A DNA stretch of 64,000 nucleotides from RU20A sp042610495. Lineage in GTDB: Bacteria; Pseudomonadota; Alphaproteobacteria; Rhizobiales; Rhizobiaceae. This document shows, piece by piece, positions 16,990 to 25,504 of this stretch (positions within the stretch are counted from its first letter, which is position 1; every line of letters starts with the position of its first letter). The translations under genes were made by a program, and so were the position numbers. The notes under the pieces were generated by a model. That model was not told where the DNA came from, did not search any database, and worked only from the letters and a program-made list of their open reading frames with translations. The stretch spans positions 106,147-170,146 of the forward strand of contig NZ_JBHGAP010000011.1 in assembly GCF_042610495.1 (NCBI RefSeq), given 5' to 3'.

Positions 16990-18081
16990 TCAGTCGACCC
17001 AGCAATAGAGCACGGTTTCCATCAGTTGCGGAGAATGGTGGCGAAGCGCCAGGCGGTACTCCGGCACCAGCGATCGGATATAGCCCGCAAGAGCCGGAAT
17101 ATCGGACGGGTAGTGGTAGACGCAGATGGCGAGCTTCGGCCGATGGCTCCGGATCGTCTCGGCGGCGCCTTCCAGCAGCGCCATTTCCATGCCCTCGACA
17201 TCCGCCTTGAGGAAGGTGATGCGCTCGCCGTGCAAATACGCATCCAGGCTGACGATGGAGACATCGGTGTCGCCCCCATGCCCGGCATCGGAGAGGGAAA
17301 GAGACTGCAAAAGCCCGCTGGCACTGCCCGCAGCCGTGACGAAGCTGCGGTTGCCAAGGCCGCTTGAGATCAGTTTGATCTGCTCTTCGCCGAGGGCCCA
17401 TTCGCGCGTCAGCCGGTCGCAACGGGACGAGAGGGCTGCAAACTGGCGGGCGCCCGGCTCGAAGCCGTGGATGCGGTCAAAGACGCCGGCATTGGCCCAG
17501 ATGAAGCGCTCGATACTGTCGCCCACATAGGCGCCGGCATCGACATAGACCTCGCGCGCCGCGCCCGCAAAGGCCGGCAGGCAGAAATACTGGTCGCGCT
17601 CGACCACGAGGTGACACGGCCGCGCCTCGCCGGAGAGCATGGCCAGAAGAACCGCGCGCAGCGTCTCGCGTGAACGATCGTCGTCCAGAAGATTGTGGAT
17701 CTCGACGAAATCCGCGAGATGGGTGGCCGCATACCAGGCATCGAGCGACGCATGGGCGACGCCGGTCCCCTCGAGCACGCGCGAGACCTGCGGCACGGCA
17801 TGGCGTGCCGTGATGAAGATGAAGTCGGCCGTCTCGGCTGTGATCGCCGCCGGACTGCTGACCGGGATACCGTGAAACAATGTCCCGTGCCGGGCCGTGT
17901 TGCCGTCATAGCAGGCGACCGGCTCGATACCGCGAGCGCGCAGGAAGTCCACGGCCCAACTGCCTAGAAAGCCGGTGCCATAGAGCGCGATGCGCCGGTC
18001 GGCCGAAAGAAGGTCGGGACGGATCGGCTCAAGGATCTGGACGGCGCGATCCGTCAGAGCGGCGATATCCGGAATGCTCAT
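16990..18081 (-). CDS. FkbM family methyltransferase with N-terminal nucleotide-binding-like domain (copy 1)
   Basis: A 363-residue two-domain protein. The N-terminal part (about 1-120) has 'IALYGTGFLGSWAVDFLRARG' and 'ACYDGNTARHG', a Rossmann-like domain often fused to FkbM. The C-terminal part has the FkbM core 'VYVDAGAYVGDSIERF' (SAM loop), 'GFEPG' and 'ERITFLKADVEGMEMALLEGA'. The ATG overlaps the TGA of the gene upstream, so the two FkbM genes are coupled. O-methylation of a sugar in the nearby glycan is likely; the acceptor is unknown. Confidence 0.85.
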   Translation of the reverse strand: MSIPDIAALTDRAVQILEPIRPDLLSADRRIALYGTGFLGSWAVDFLRARGIEPVACYDGNTARHGTLFHGIPVSSPAAITAETADFIFITARHAVPQVSRVLEGTGVAHASLDAWYAATHLADFVEIHNLLDDDRSRETLRAVLLAMLSGEARPCHLVVERDQYFCLPAFAGAAREVYVDAGAYVGDSIERFIWANAGVFDRIHGFEPGARQFAALSSRCDRLTREWALGEEQIKLISSGLGNRSFVTAAGSASGLLQSLSLSDAGHGGDTDVSIVSLDAYLHGERITFLKADVEGMEMALLEGAAETIRSHRPKLAICVYHYPSDIPALAGYIRSLVPEYRLALRHHSPQLMETVLYCWVD

Positions 18082-19370
18082 GCACGGGCCTCCCGCGGCA
18101 GCGCATAGACCACGGCCCCTGTCCCGCACCAGCCATGCAGCCGGAACAGGAAGCGATAGTCCTCAAGCGCGGTCATCATCAGCCGGGCGGTGCGGTAAAG
18201 CCCGTCCGCATCGTGGTAGACGGTTGCCGCGATGATCGGGCGGTGGTGGCGGATGGTGGCGAGGCCGCCGAGCAGGGCGTCGTGCTCTGCGCCTTCCAGA
18301 TGCAGCTTGAGAAAACCGGGGGCGGGGTCGAGATCGGCGCAGAGTGCGTCGATCGTCGTGGTCATGAGGCTCTCGCTGCCGGTCTCCGACAGCTGCGACG
18401 CATAGCCGAGGCCGGTGTGAAAGTGCCGCTGCCGCGCGATGGCATCCACGGCGGCATCCTTGATCCGGATGCGCGCTGCGATCCCGGCAGGAAGGCGCGA
18501 TGCGTAGGTTTCAAGCGCAGCGCGGTTCGTGGCATCAGGCTCGACGGCGAGGATGCCGCCGAAGGCTGGTGGCATCTCAACGGTGCCGGCCCCGATCGCG
18601 GCAAGATAGGCTTCGACCACGCTGCCATGATGGGCGCCGAGATCCACGAAAGTCTTCGCGGGATCAAGAGCGGCGCGCACGTCGGGGATGAAGAAGCGCG
18701 CGCAGGATGGCATCGGCGCGCCCGCGAAGTTCCATTCCGCCCGGAGCCGCCGCCAGGCGATGAATTGCAGGTGATGGGCGCGCGAGATGTCGTCATCCCA
18801 GCCATCCAGGGCATCACCCATCGCGTCGAGATCAGCGCTGTCGAAGGCCCCTGCGAACCAGCCGTTCGACAGGGGATGGCGGTGGCGAAAGCTTTCGGCG
18901 AGATCGTAGAAAGGCACCACCCGGCGCCAGCCATCCGCCATCAGCTGCGCTTCCAGCGGCACGAAGGGCACGGTGGAGATGCTGACGGCGAGCAGGGCCT
19001 CGGCCTTGATCGTGGCAGGCACGGCCTCGGGGGTCATCAGGGTGACGCCTGCCCAGGCGGGGTCGTCCTTCAGCAAATCGGCGTTGCGATCGACGACCAG
19101 TGCAAAATCGAGCCCGACGACACGCAGGTGATCCCGGGCGAGCCGCCCGAGGTTGCCGGCCCCGTAGAGCACCACCGGACGATCGGCTGCCTCGGCCGCG
19201 AAGGCCGGCGCTTCCGCAGCAATGTCGTTGAGAAGGAGACGGGCTGAGGCGGCATCGGGCAGCTGGGAGAAATGTCGTTCCGCATGCGCCCGGGTCGCCC
19301 CGCGCGCTTCGGCCGGAGCGGACGGCTGTTTGTCGTGTGGCAGGGCGCTGATGGCGGCGGCGCGTGTCAT
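18078..19370 (-). CDS. FkbM family methyltransferase with N-terminal nucleotide-binding-like domain (copy 2)
   Basis: A 430-residue protein with the same architecture as the gene downstream. 'RPVVLYGAGNLGRLARDHL' and 'VVDRNADLL' form the N-terminal domain; the C-terminal FkbM domain has 'AKTFVDLGAHHGSVVEAYLA', 'ILAVEPDATN' and 'PGFLKLHLEGAEHDALLGGLA'. The start at 19370 gives a sensible N-terminus; the 61 codons before it look like non-coding Arg-rich sequence. It begins a minus-strand block divergent from the epimerase gene at 19585. Confidence 0.83.
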   Translation of the reverse strand: MTRAAAISALPHDKQPSAPAEARGATRAHAERHFSQLPDAASARLLLNDIAAEAPAFAAEAADRPVVLYGAGNLGRLARDHLRVVGLDFALVVDRNADLLKDDPAWAGVTLMTPEAVPATIKAEALLAVSISTVPFVPLEAQLMADGWRRVVPFYDLAESFRHRHPLSNGWFAGAFDSADLDAMGDALDGWDDDISRAHHLQFIAWRRLRAEWNFAGAPMPSCARFFIPDVRAALDPAKTFVDLGAHHGSVVEAYLAAIGAGTVEMPPAFGGILAVEPDATNRAALETYASRLPAGIAARIRIKDAAVDAIARQRHFHTGLGYASQLSETGSESLMTTTIDALCADLDPAPGFLKLHLEGAEHDALLGGLATIRHHRPIIAATVYHDADGLYRTARLMMTALEDYRFLFRLHGWCGTGAVVYALPREARA

Positions 19371-19584
19371 CTCGGTTCCGTCTGCGCCCGCGGGTCGGAA
19401 AAAGGGGCGGCGCGCCCTTGTCTCGGCTCGACCCGCCGCAGCGACGCGACAGGCGGAAAACCATGTGACACGGCATCGACACGTGCCTAGGCTCGCGCTC
19501 ATCGATACCTGAACCGATTCGCGATCCGCCCATGCGCGCCACGTCTTGCCCACCTAATCGCCCCGAGCTTTCCCGGACCTTGTC

Positions 19585-20496
19585 ATGACACACGTTCTCG
19601 TCACCGGTGCCACCGGTTTCGTCGGCCGCCAGGTGGTCAAGGCGCTGCTGGCCGACGGTCACAGGGTTTCCGCCACGTGCCGCCCCGGCGCACAGCAGAA
19701 GCTGGGTCCGCTTGGCGAGAAGGTTTCGCTGGTCCCGTGCCCGGATCTCTTTCGCGCAAGCGAGGCGTGGTGGGCGGAGCAACTGGCGGGCGTCGATGCC
19801 GTCATCCATGCCGCCTGGTCTGTCGAGCCGGGCAAGTATCTGGATTCTCCGGAAAATCTCGCCTGCGTCGAGGGTTCGCTGCGCCTGGCGCGCGCGGCGG
19901 TGGCGGCCGGTGTCGGGCATGTCATCGGCGTCGGCACCTGCTTCGAATACCGCCTGCCGTCAGACCATCTGACGGTCGATGCCCCGCTTTTCCCCCAGAC
20001 CCTGTACGCAGCGTCTAAACTGTCTGTTTACCATCTGCTGGAACACTATCTGTCGAAACAGGATACCCGCTTTTCCTGGTGTCGGCTTTTCTATCTCTTC
20101 GGGGAGGGCGAGCATCCGGCGCGGCTGGTGCCCTATGTCAGAGGCAGGCTCGCAGCCGGCGAGACGGCGAAACTTTCTGCCGGCACGCAGATCCGCGACT
20201 TCCTCGACGTCGCAAAAGCCGGGGCGATGATCGCCGACGTGGTGAAAACTGGTCAGCCTGGCGCAATCAACATCTGTTCAGGTCGGCCGACAACGATCCG
20301 TGCGCTCGTCGAAGGGATCGCCGACGAATATGGCAGGCGGGACCTGCTGGAATTCGGAACGGCGGCCATCCACCCCTCCGATCCTGCTGCCGTCGTTGGT
20401 GTCTGCAATGCCATCGCACCGGAACGCGTGCGGGAGACCTCTGATGAAAGCCCAGCTGAAGCCGCGCATCAATCTGGAAGACCGCACGGCGCTTGA
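19585..20496 (+). CDS. NAD(P)-dependent epimerase/dehydratase (candidate 4-keto-sugar reductase)
   Basis: A 303-residue extended SDR. 'VLVTGATGFVGRQVVKAL' binds the cofactor, 'AVIHAAWSVEPG' follows, and 'LYAASKLSVYHLLEHYL' carries the Tyr-x3-Lys pair; 'IRDFLDVAKAGAMI' is the usual late motif. It could reduce the CDP-4-keto sugar made by RfbG and the RmlC-like epimerase, but this is inferred from the shared region only. Its 3' end overlaps the next gene by 53 bases in another frame. Confidence 0.82.
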   Translation: MTHVLVTGATGFVGRQVVKALLADGHRVSATCRPGAQQKLGPLGEKVSLVPCPDLFRASEAWWAEQLAGVDAVIHAAWSVEPGKYLDSPENLACVEGSLRLARAAVAAGVGHVIGVGTCFEYRLPSDHLTVDAPLFPQTLYAASKLSVYHLLEHYLSKQDTRFSWCRLFYLFGEGEHPARLVPYVRGRLAAGETAKLSAGTQIRDFLDVAKAGAMIADVVKTGQPGAINICSGRPTTIRALVEGIADEYGRRDLLEFGTAAIHPSDPAAVVGVCNAIAPERVRETSDESPAEAAHQSGRPHGA

Positions 20497-21520
20497 AACG
20501 GTCATTCCCCTCGACACACCCTTCATCGTGTTCGTCGATCCTGCGAGCTCCTGTAATTTCAAGTGCACCTTCTGCCCCACCGGTCACCGTGACATGATCG
20601 CCGAGACTGGCCGTTATCAGGGCGCGATGAAGTACGACGTCTTCACGAAGGTGGTGGACGATCTCGGCGAATTCGGAAAGCCGATCAAGGTGCTGCGCCT
20701 CTACAAGGATGGCGAGCCCTTCGTCAACAAGCGCTTCGCCGACATGGTGCGTTACGCCAAGTCGAAGGACTACATCGAATATATCGACACCACGACCAAC
20801 GGCACCTTCCTGACGCCCGACCGCATCGGTCCGGTGCTCGAAGCCGGCATCGACAAGATCAACATCTCGGTCGATGGCATGACGGTCGAGCAGTACATGC
20901 AGTTCACCGGCTTCAAGTTCGACTTCCCCACATTCATCGAGAATGTGAAGTGGATCTACGAGAACAAGGGTGACACCGAAATCTCCATCAAGATCCCCGG
21001 CGAGCTGATCACCGAAGACCAGAAGAAGGAGTTCTTCGACACGTTCGGCGATTACTGCGACCGCATCTTCATCGAGAATTTCGCCCCCTGCTGGCCGGAA
21101 TTCGACATCGAGAAGCACACGGGCGTGAAGATCACCAAGGGCATCTACCAGCAGGATATCGGCGAGACCGACACCTGCCCCTACATCTTCTACGGCTATT
21201 CCGTGAATGCCGACGGCCTCGTCTCCTCCTGCTTCCTCGACTGGGGCCGCAAGCTGATCATCGGCGACGCGCGCACCCATTCGATGAGGGAGATCTGGAA
21301 CTCCGACAAGATGAACGCGCTGCGCCTCCAGCATCTGGAAGGCCGCCGCTGCGAAAACCAGACCTGCGGCAATTGCGGCCAGCTGACCCACTGCCTGCCC
21401 GACAACATCGACGCACACCGTCCGATGCTGCTCGAAAAGTTCAAGCAGATCGTCAAGCCGGATCCGTCCGTGCGCGCTCCCGGCGGCACGCGCATTCCGT
21501 CCCCCATCGCGGCGGAATGA
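20444..21520 (+). CDS. Radical SAM / SPASM domain protein
   Basis: A 358-residue radical SAM enzyme. The [4Fe-4S] motif CNFKCTFC lies at Cys37, Cys41 and Cys44. The C-terminal SPASM region has clustered cysteines ('CPYIFYGYSVNADGLVSSC' and 'CENQTCGNCGQLTHC'), expected to bind auxiliary clusters. SPASM proteins modify peptides or, in some glycan loci, sugars. The start MKAQLKPRINLED is preceded by GGGAG inside the end of the epimerase gene, and the stop overlaps the next gene as ATGA, so all three form one coupled unit. Substrate unknown. Confidence 0.87.
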   Translation: MKAQLKPRINLEDRTALETVIPLDTPFIVFVDPASSCNFKCTFCPTGHRDMIAETGRYQGAMKYDVFTKVVDDLGEFGKPIKVLRLYKDGEPFVNKRFADMVRYAKSKDYIEYIDTTTNGTFLTPDRIGPVLEAGIDKINISVDGMTVEQYMQFTGFKFDFPTFIENVKWIYENKGDTEISIKIPGELITEDQKKEFFDTFGDYCDRIFIENFAPCWPEFDIEKHTGVKITKGIYQQDIGETDTCPYIFYGYSVNADGLVSSCFLDWGRKLIIGDARTHSMREIWNSDKMNALRLQHLEGRRCENQTCGNCGQLTHCLPDNIDAHRPMLLEKFKQIVKPDPSVRAPGGTRIPSPIAAE

Positions 21521-22740
21521 AGATCCTTCACATCGCTGCGCATCTCGGCGGCGGGGTCGGCAAGGCCCATGCCGAGATCACCGCCTGTGACCGCGGCGAC
21601 ATCCGCCGCCACTTCGCCCTTCTGGAAGAGCCCCGCGACCGACGCTTCGCCGATGCCATCATTGCCGCCGGCGCGACGATAGAGATCATCTCCGACCCCG
21701 CCAGGCTGGTCGTGCTTGCTGCCGACGCCGACATCGTGCAGGTGGAATGGTGGAACCACCCCCGCCTCTATGCGGCCCTGTGCGTCGCCGCACTCCCCCC
21801 CGCCCGCATCGTCTTCTGGTGCCATATCTCCGGCCTCTTCGCACCCTTCCTGCCGTCGGGGCTGAAGGCTGTCGGCAATGCTTTCGTCGCCACCTCGTCC
21901 TGTTCGCTGCCGGAAGGCGAGACGCCGCGCTGCAAGGCGATCGGTTCCGGTTTCGGCTTTGCCGTTGCGCCGGATGCGGAGCCGGCCGTGCAGCGCAATC
22001 CGCGCGCCGTCGGCTATCTCGGCACGGTCGACTTCGCCAAGATGCATCCCGGCATCTTTGACGCCATTGATGCAGCCGCGCCCGTTTCCGGGGCGTTCAG
22101 CGTGACATTCCATGGTGGCTTCACACCGGACAACGCCGTCGCCAGAGCGGCCGCCGCGATGCGCAATTCCGATCGCGTCCGGCTTGCCGGCCATGCCCCA
22201 GACCCACGTGCCGCGCTCGAGGGCCTTGGCATATTCCTTTATCTGCTGGACCCCTGCCATTACGGCACGGCAGAAAATGCGCTGGTGGAAGCCATGTCGC
22301 TCGGCATCGTTCCGATCGTGCTGGACAATCCCTGCGAACGGGCCATCGTCGAGCATGGTGTGACGGGCTTCGTGGAGCCGGATATTGCCGCTGCCGCACG
22401 TCGTCTGGCATGGGCCCTTGATCATCCGGATGCCCTTTCTGCCACTGGCCATGCGGCCATGCGGGCAATGGACAGGACGCGCCGCCCGGCCCATTCGGCC
22501 GATGCCTTTGCAAGGCTCTACGATCGGGTTCTGTGCGAGGCGCCCGGCCTGGTCGATTTTCCCGCCCTGCTCGGCAGTGGACCGGTCGAATGGTTCCTGT
22601 CGACCCAGGCGCCGCACCGCGATGGCTGGCCGACCTTGCTCGCCACAAAGCCATGGGCAAGCACCAGCACGGAGAGCAAGGGCAGCCTTTCACATTTTCG
22701 GGGCGTCTTCCCGGATGATCCGGACCTCGCCCGCCTGTAG
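21517..22740 (+). CDS. GT4-type glycosyltransferase
   Basis: A 407-residue GT-B fold glycosyltransferase. The N-terminus 'MKILHIAAHLGGGVGKAHAE' has the Gly-rich acceptor-side loop, and the donor domain has 'YGTAENALVEAMSLGIVPIVLDN', the E-x7-E motif, followed by 'EHGVTGFV'. The acceptor and sugar cannot be named. It is the last gene of the epimerase / radical SAM / GT unit and converges on the next gene, with a terminator between them. Confidence 0.85.
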   Translation: MKILHIAAHLGGGVGKAHAEITACDRGDIRRHFALLEEPRDRRFADAIIAAGATIEIISDPARLVVLAADADIVQVEWWNHPRLYAALCVAALPPARIVFWCHISGLFAPFLPSGLKAVGNAFVATSSCSLPEGETPRCKAIGSGFGFAVAPDAEPAVQRNPRAVGYLGTVDFAKMHPGIFDAIDAAAPVSGAFSVTFHGGFTPDNAVARAAAAMRNSDRVRLAGHAPDPRAALEGLGIFLYLLDPCHYGTAENALVEAMSLGIVPIVLDNPCERAIVEHGVTGFVEPDIAAAARRLAWALDHPDALSATGHAAMRAMDRTRRPAHSADAFARLYDRVLCEAPGLVDFPALLGSGPVEWFLSTQAPHRDGWPTLLATKPWASTSTESKGSLSHFRGVFPDDPDLARL

Positions 22741-22745
22741 TCCCG

Positions 22746-22789
22746 GAAAAAAAAGAAACCGCCACGGATCCTGCCCTATCCGCGGCGGT
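22746..22789 (-). terminator. Rho-independent terminator for the minus-strand GT gene
   Basis: On the minus strand CCGCC-G-CGGAT pairs with ATCCG-T-GGCGG (one internal mismatch) and is followed by TTTCTTTTTTTT. A second perfect hairpin, GAGACGAGC / GCTCGTCTC with loop GCTT, lies at 22798-22819 over the stop codon. The pair sits between convergent genes. Confidence 0.75.
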
Positions 22790-22817
22790 CTAGGCGAGAG
22801 ACGAGCGCTTGCTCGTC

Positions 22818-23921
22818 TCAGGCTGCGGCAGTCACGCCGCCACAGATCAGGCCGACCGGCGCGAGCATTGCGCGCGCCACGCGGAAGAATTCCGTTGCCG
22901 TCTGGGCGCCGCCCAGAAAGCGTTCGACGAACAGCACGTTGTCCTTCAGGCCACGCCGCAGATCCAGCGGCTGCGGGCCGCGGAAATCCGGCCGGAACAA
23001 GTGCTCAAGAGCGCCGCCGTTGAACCGCTGCAACGATTCGAAATAGGCGTTGCCCTTCGCGATGAAGGCCTCGCGCTCCGTTTCGAGAATGCAGTCGATC
23101 ATGCAGGCCCGCACAAAGGCATCGCCGACCTGCCAGGGACTGCCGAGTTCGCGAAGAACATGGAACTGCGTTTCGGCAACGGCCCCGGTGATGCCAAGGC
23201 CCGAATGGAAAAGGAAATACGTGTCGGCGGTCGGCATCACCGGCGTGTAGGGGCGCGCGTTGATCGCAGACAGGGGACGGTCGCAGAAGGCAAGGTTTTC
23301 GGCAAACAGCAGAACCTTTCCAGCCCACTCATATTGCGGAACGGGCGTCTGCCATTCATCCGTCGTCGGCAGCAAGAGAACGCCATCCAGGAGCGTGCGA
23401 CGCACGGCGCTATGGTAGAGGCCGAACGGCATCTTCGGCACGTTGAGGCTGTTTTCCCAGTGGAAGAACGCCTTCAGCATATGGGTCTTGTCGAAGGTGT
23501 GGATCTGATAGTTGGCGGGGATCGCAATCGAACTCGTCTTGCCGGGGACCGCCGTCGGATCGATCTGGAACGCGTTCCAGCCCAGCGCATCGACGTTCGA
23601 GTGAAAGGAGTCGATATAGGAAACCATCTGGTGCAGATCGGGCTCGATGGCATCGCCGGGCCGGATGAGCGAGATCCATTCCCCTTCCGTGGCAGACAGC
23701 GTCGCGTGCCACAGCATGCGCCGATGCGCCGCCTCGGTGGACACGAGCTTGACCCGGCTGTCGCCCGCGGCGAGCTCCTGCAACGGGACGGGCATTTCGA
23801 CGCCTGCCATCGCCCCGACGACCACTTCCAGGCTTGCTTTCGGATCGGCAATCAGCAGCGCGATGTCGCCGGTCGGATCCTCTCCGGCCTCGAGTGGAAT
23901 GGCGATCGAAAGTGTGGGCAT
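22818..23921 (-). CDS. Divergent GT2-like protein related to the 11-14 kb tandem pair
   Basis: A 367-residue protein resembling the two glycosyltransferases at 11340 and 12548: 'GLYHSAVRRTLL' matches 'FYHGAVRRSLL', 'GLGITGAVAETQ' matches 'ALGVTAAVGQVQ', and 'RPLSAINA' matches 'RPFSVLGS'. The N-terminal lobe is eroded: the opening lacks 'PSRNR', and the metal-site segment reads 'ISLIRPGDAIEPD' where its relatives have 'IGDDD'. It may therefore be inactive or use another mechanism. It stands alone on the minus strand with its own terminator. Confidence 0.7.
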   Translation of the reverse strand: MPTLSIAIPLEAGEDPTGDIALLIADPKASLEVVVGAMAGVEMPVPLQELAAGDSRVKLVSTEAAHRRMLWHATLSATEGEWISLIRPGDAIEPDLHQMVSYIDSFHSNVDALGWNAFQIDPTAVPGKTSSIAIPANYQIHTFDKTHMLKAFFHWENSLNVPKMPFGLYHSAVRRTLLDGVLLLPTTDEWQTPVPQYEWAGKVLLFAENLAFCDRPLSAINARPYTPVMPTADTYFLFHSGLGITGAVAETQFHVLRELGSPWQVGDAFVRACMIDCILETEREAFIAKGNAYFESLQRFNGGALEHLFRPDFRGPQPLDLRRGLKDNVLFVERFLGGAQTATEFFRVARAMLAPVGLICGGVTAAA

Positions 23922-24360
23922 GTTGGCTCCATGGATCGCCAGCGGCTTCCCGGGCGATCGCCCGCATGCGCTCTGGCCGACAGTCGGACACCGGGCACGG
24001 CGCGTCGCAAGGTGGGGACGCGCCGGCGCCTCGGCATAGGGATGCCGCCTGCGGAAAGCGGCCTGCTATATGCACCAACCCGGCAATTCTCCGGATCCAT
24101 GTGCGACACTCCCGCCTCATGCGGAAGGGAATATGGGCATGCCGGCGAAAAAGTCTGGTGTCGAAGGAGGGTGCGGTCCTGTCTTCGCCGCCATCCTTGT
24201 TCCACCGGCATGTGCTGACCTTCTATGAGAACAAGCTTGAGCGAAGCTGAAATGGCACGTGCCTGCTGCGTGCTTGCCGGTCTTGCGGCTGCATCGGCGG
24301 GGAAAGGTCGGCTTGCCTAAAATTGCACCCAACATCTTCAATGGCGGGCAACAGGATGCC
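23922..24360. other. Spacer without a recognised gene
   Basis: This stretch lies upstream of the minus-strand GT-like gene and the plus-strand RNA candidate. Short open frames occur on both strands but lack family resemblance; the best on the plus strand (ATG at 24119 to stop at 24250) has no clear ribosome binding site. It must hold the promoter of the GT-like gene and, if the RNA is real, that of the RNA. Confidence 0.3.
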
Positions 24361-24513
24361 GCTAGTGTCTTCCCGTGACCGGAGGAAGCGCCGTGGCCGC
24401 CAGGCGGCCAGCCAGCGTTCCGGCCCGGCCTTGCCTGTCGTCGCCATCCGGCGACATCGATGATCATGTCCCGACTGGCCGCCCGGCGCCCTGCGCCGAG
24501 CGGCCTCTTTTTT
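24361..24513 (+). ncRNA. Candidate structured small RNA ending in a strong terminator
   Basis: Four successive stem-loops occur without a coding frame: CTTCC / GGAAG (24369-24388), TGGCCGCC-A-GGCGGCCA (24394-24410), GTCGCC-ATCC-GGCGAC (24440-24455), and a terminator stem at 24477-24505 followed by TCTTTTTT. The last hairpin is a plus-strand intrinsic terminator, yet no plus-strand gene lies upstream for over 1.7 kb (the nearest ends at 22740, beyond a minus-strand gene). The 5' end is not known and no convincing promoter was found. It could also be the 3' end of a longer transcript. Confidence 0.45.
24477..24513 (+). terminator. Rho-independent terminator with no annotated upstream gene
   Basis: GGCCGC-CC-GGCG pairs with CGCC-GA-GCGGCC across loop CCCTG, followed by TCTTTTTT. 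It faces the minus-strand terminator at 24541-24568, the arrangement expected between two convergent transcripts. Confidence 0.75.
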
Positions 24514-24540
24514 GCCGTCACCGTCAGTTGCCGGATACGG

Positions 24541-24568
24541 AAACACCCCGGAGGGGGATCCGGGGTGC
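24541..24568 (-). terminator. Terminator of the small secreted protein array
   Basis: CACCCCGGA and TCCGGGGTG form a perfect 9-bp stem with a 6-base loop. On the minus strand it is followed by TTTCC. It lies about 80 bases after the stop of the last gene of the array. Confidence 0.6.
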
Positions 24569-24650
24569 TCAAGGCATGGCTCAGTGGGGGCCGGAGCCGA
24601 TGCCGACGGACCGCCTGGAGTGAGCGGTCCGCTCCGTAAGGCGACGCGGC

Positions 24651-24944
24651 TTAGCGCGAGAGGCCCGGGTAGTAGTCGCCGTTTTCAACGGGGCTCTGCG
24701 GCGCAGCGCCACGCACCACCGAGCCGGTGGAAACGTTGTCGACGGAATTGCGCGATGCGCCGGCATAGTAGGTGCCGTCGCCGCCATTGTTGACGCGGGC
24801 GGCCGTACCGGCCGTCGATGCAGCGCGACCCTGGAAGAGCGGGGTGGCCGATGCGCCATTGTAGTATTCGCCCTCTGCAAAGGCGGAGGAGGCGGAGCCG
24901 AAGGCAACGGCAGCAACGAGAAGGGTTGCAAGGGTCTTGGTCAT
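24651..24944 (-). CDS. Small secreted YYxG-motif protein (array member 1)
   Basis: A 97-residue protein with a classical Sec signal peptide: MTKTLA, a hydrophobic core, then cleavage after 'SSAFA'. The mature part of about 74 residues carries three Tyr-Tyr-x-Gly motifs: 'GEYYNGAS' at the N-terminus, 'GGDGTYYAGASR' in the middle and 'NGDYYPGLSR' at the C-terminus, plus 'VDNVSTGSV'. AGGA lies seven bases before the ATG. It is closely similar to the next member upstream (25121-25417). No known family was recognised. Expected location is the periplasm or outside the cell. Confidence 0.75.
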   Translation of the reverse strand: MTKTLATLLVAAVAFGSASSAFAEGEYYNGASATPLFQGRAASTAGTAARVNNGGDGTYYAGASRNSVDNVSTGSVVRGAAPQSPVENGDYYPGLSR

Positions 24945-25120
24945 GGTCTTTTCCTTTTGTTGTGTGCGCCCGGTTTGAGGGCGCCTTGGCCGGTCGCGTG
25001 TCGTTCAGCACCGCGCCGGCAGGTGGCTCGGCCCGACGGCCGAAGAGAAGCAGCGACACACGTCACGCGCTGCTCCGGGAGTGGGTAGCTTCGCCCTGAC
25101 GAGACGTCAGGACAGGCCGC

Positions 25121-25417
25121 TCAGCGCGACAGGCCGGGATAGTAATCGCCGTTCTCGACGGGCGACTGCGGAGCAGCACCCTTCACGATCGAGCCCGTCG
25201 AAACCGCATCGACAGCATTGCGCGACGCGCCGGCATAATAGGTGCCATCACCGCCATTGTTGACAGCGGCAGCCGTACCGGCTGTCGACGCCGCACGGCC
25301 CTGGAAGAGCGGCATGGAGGAGGCACCGTCATAATAGCTGCCGCCGGCAAAGGCGGAGGACGCGGAGCCGAGTGCAACAGCGGCAACGACGGCGAGGGAA
25401 GCGAGTGTCTTGGTCAT
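25121..25417 (-). CDS. Small secreted YYxG-motif protein (array member 2)
   Basis: A 98-residue near-twin of member 1, with signal peptide ending 'SSAFA', then 'GSYYDGAS', 'LFQGRAASTAGTAA', 'GGDGTYYAGASRNAVD', 'STGSIVKGAAPQSPVENGD' and 'YYPGLSR'. The second of two in-frame ATGs (25417) is chosen because AAGGA is eight bases before it but only two before the first. The likeness of members 1 and 2, in protein and DNA, points to recent tandem duplication. Confidence 0.75.
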   Translation of the reverse strand: MTKTLASLAVVAAVALGSASSAFAGGSYYDGASSMPLFQGRAASTAGTAAAVNNGGDGTYYAGASRNAVDAVSTGSIVKGAAPQSPVENGDYYPGLSR

Positions 25418-25504
25418 GGTCATGGTCCTTGTGTGATAAGCGGCGCGAGGCGCAACGCTGGAGGGTTCAGTGGCGGATCGAATCGGGGTCGGGTCGACCG
25501 CGCG

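Noticed and set aside
24232..24260. Sigma-54-like TGGCACG element upstream of the RNA candidate
   Set aside because: TGGCACG is present, but the -12 GC is shifted by one base from the required spacing.
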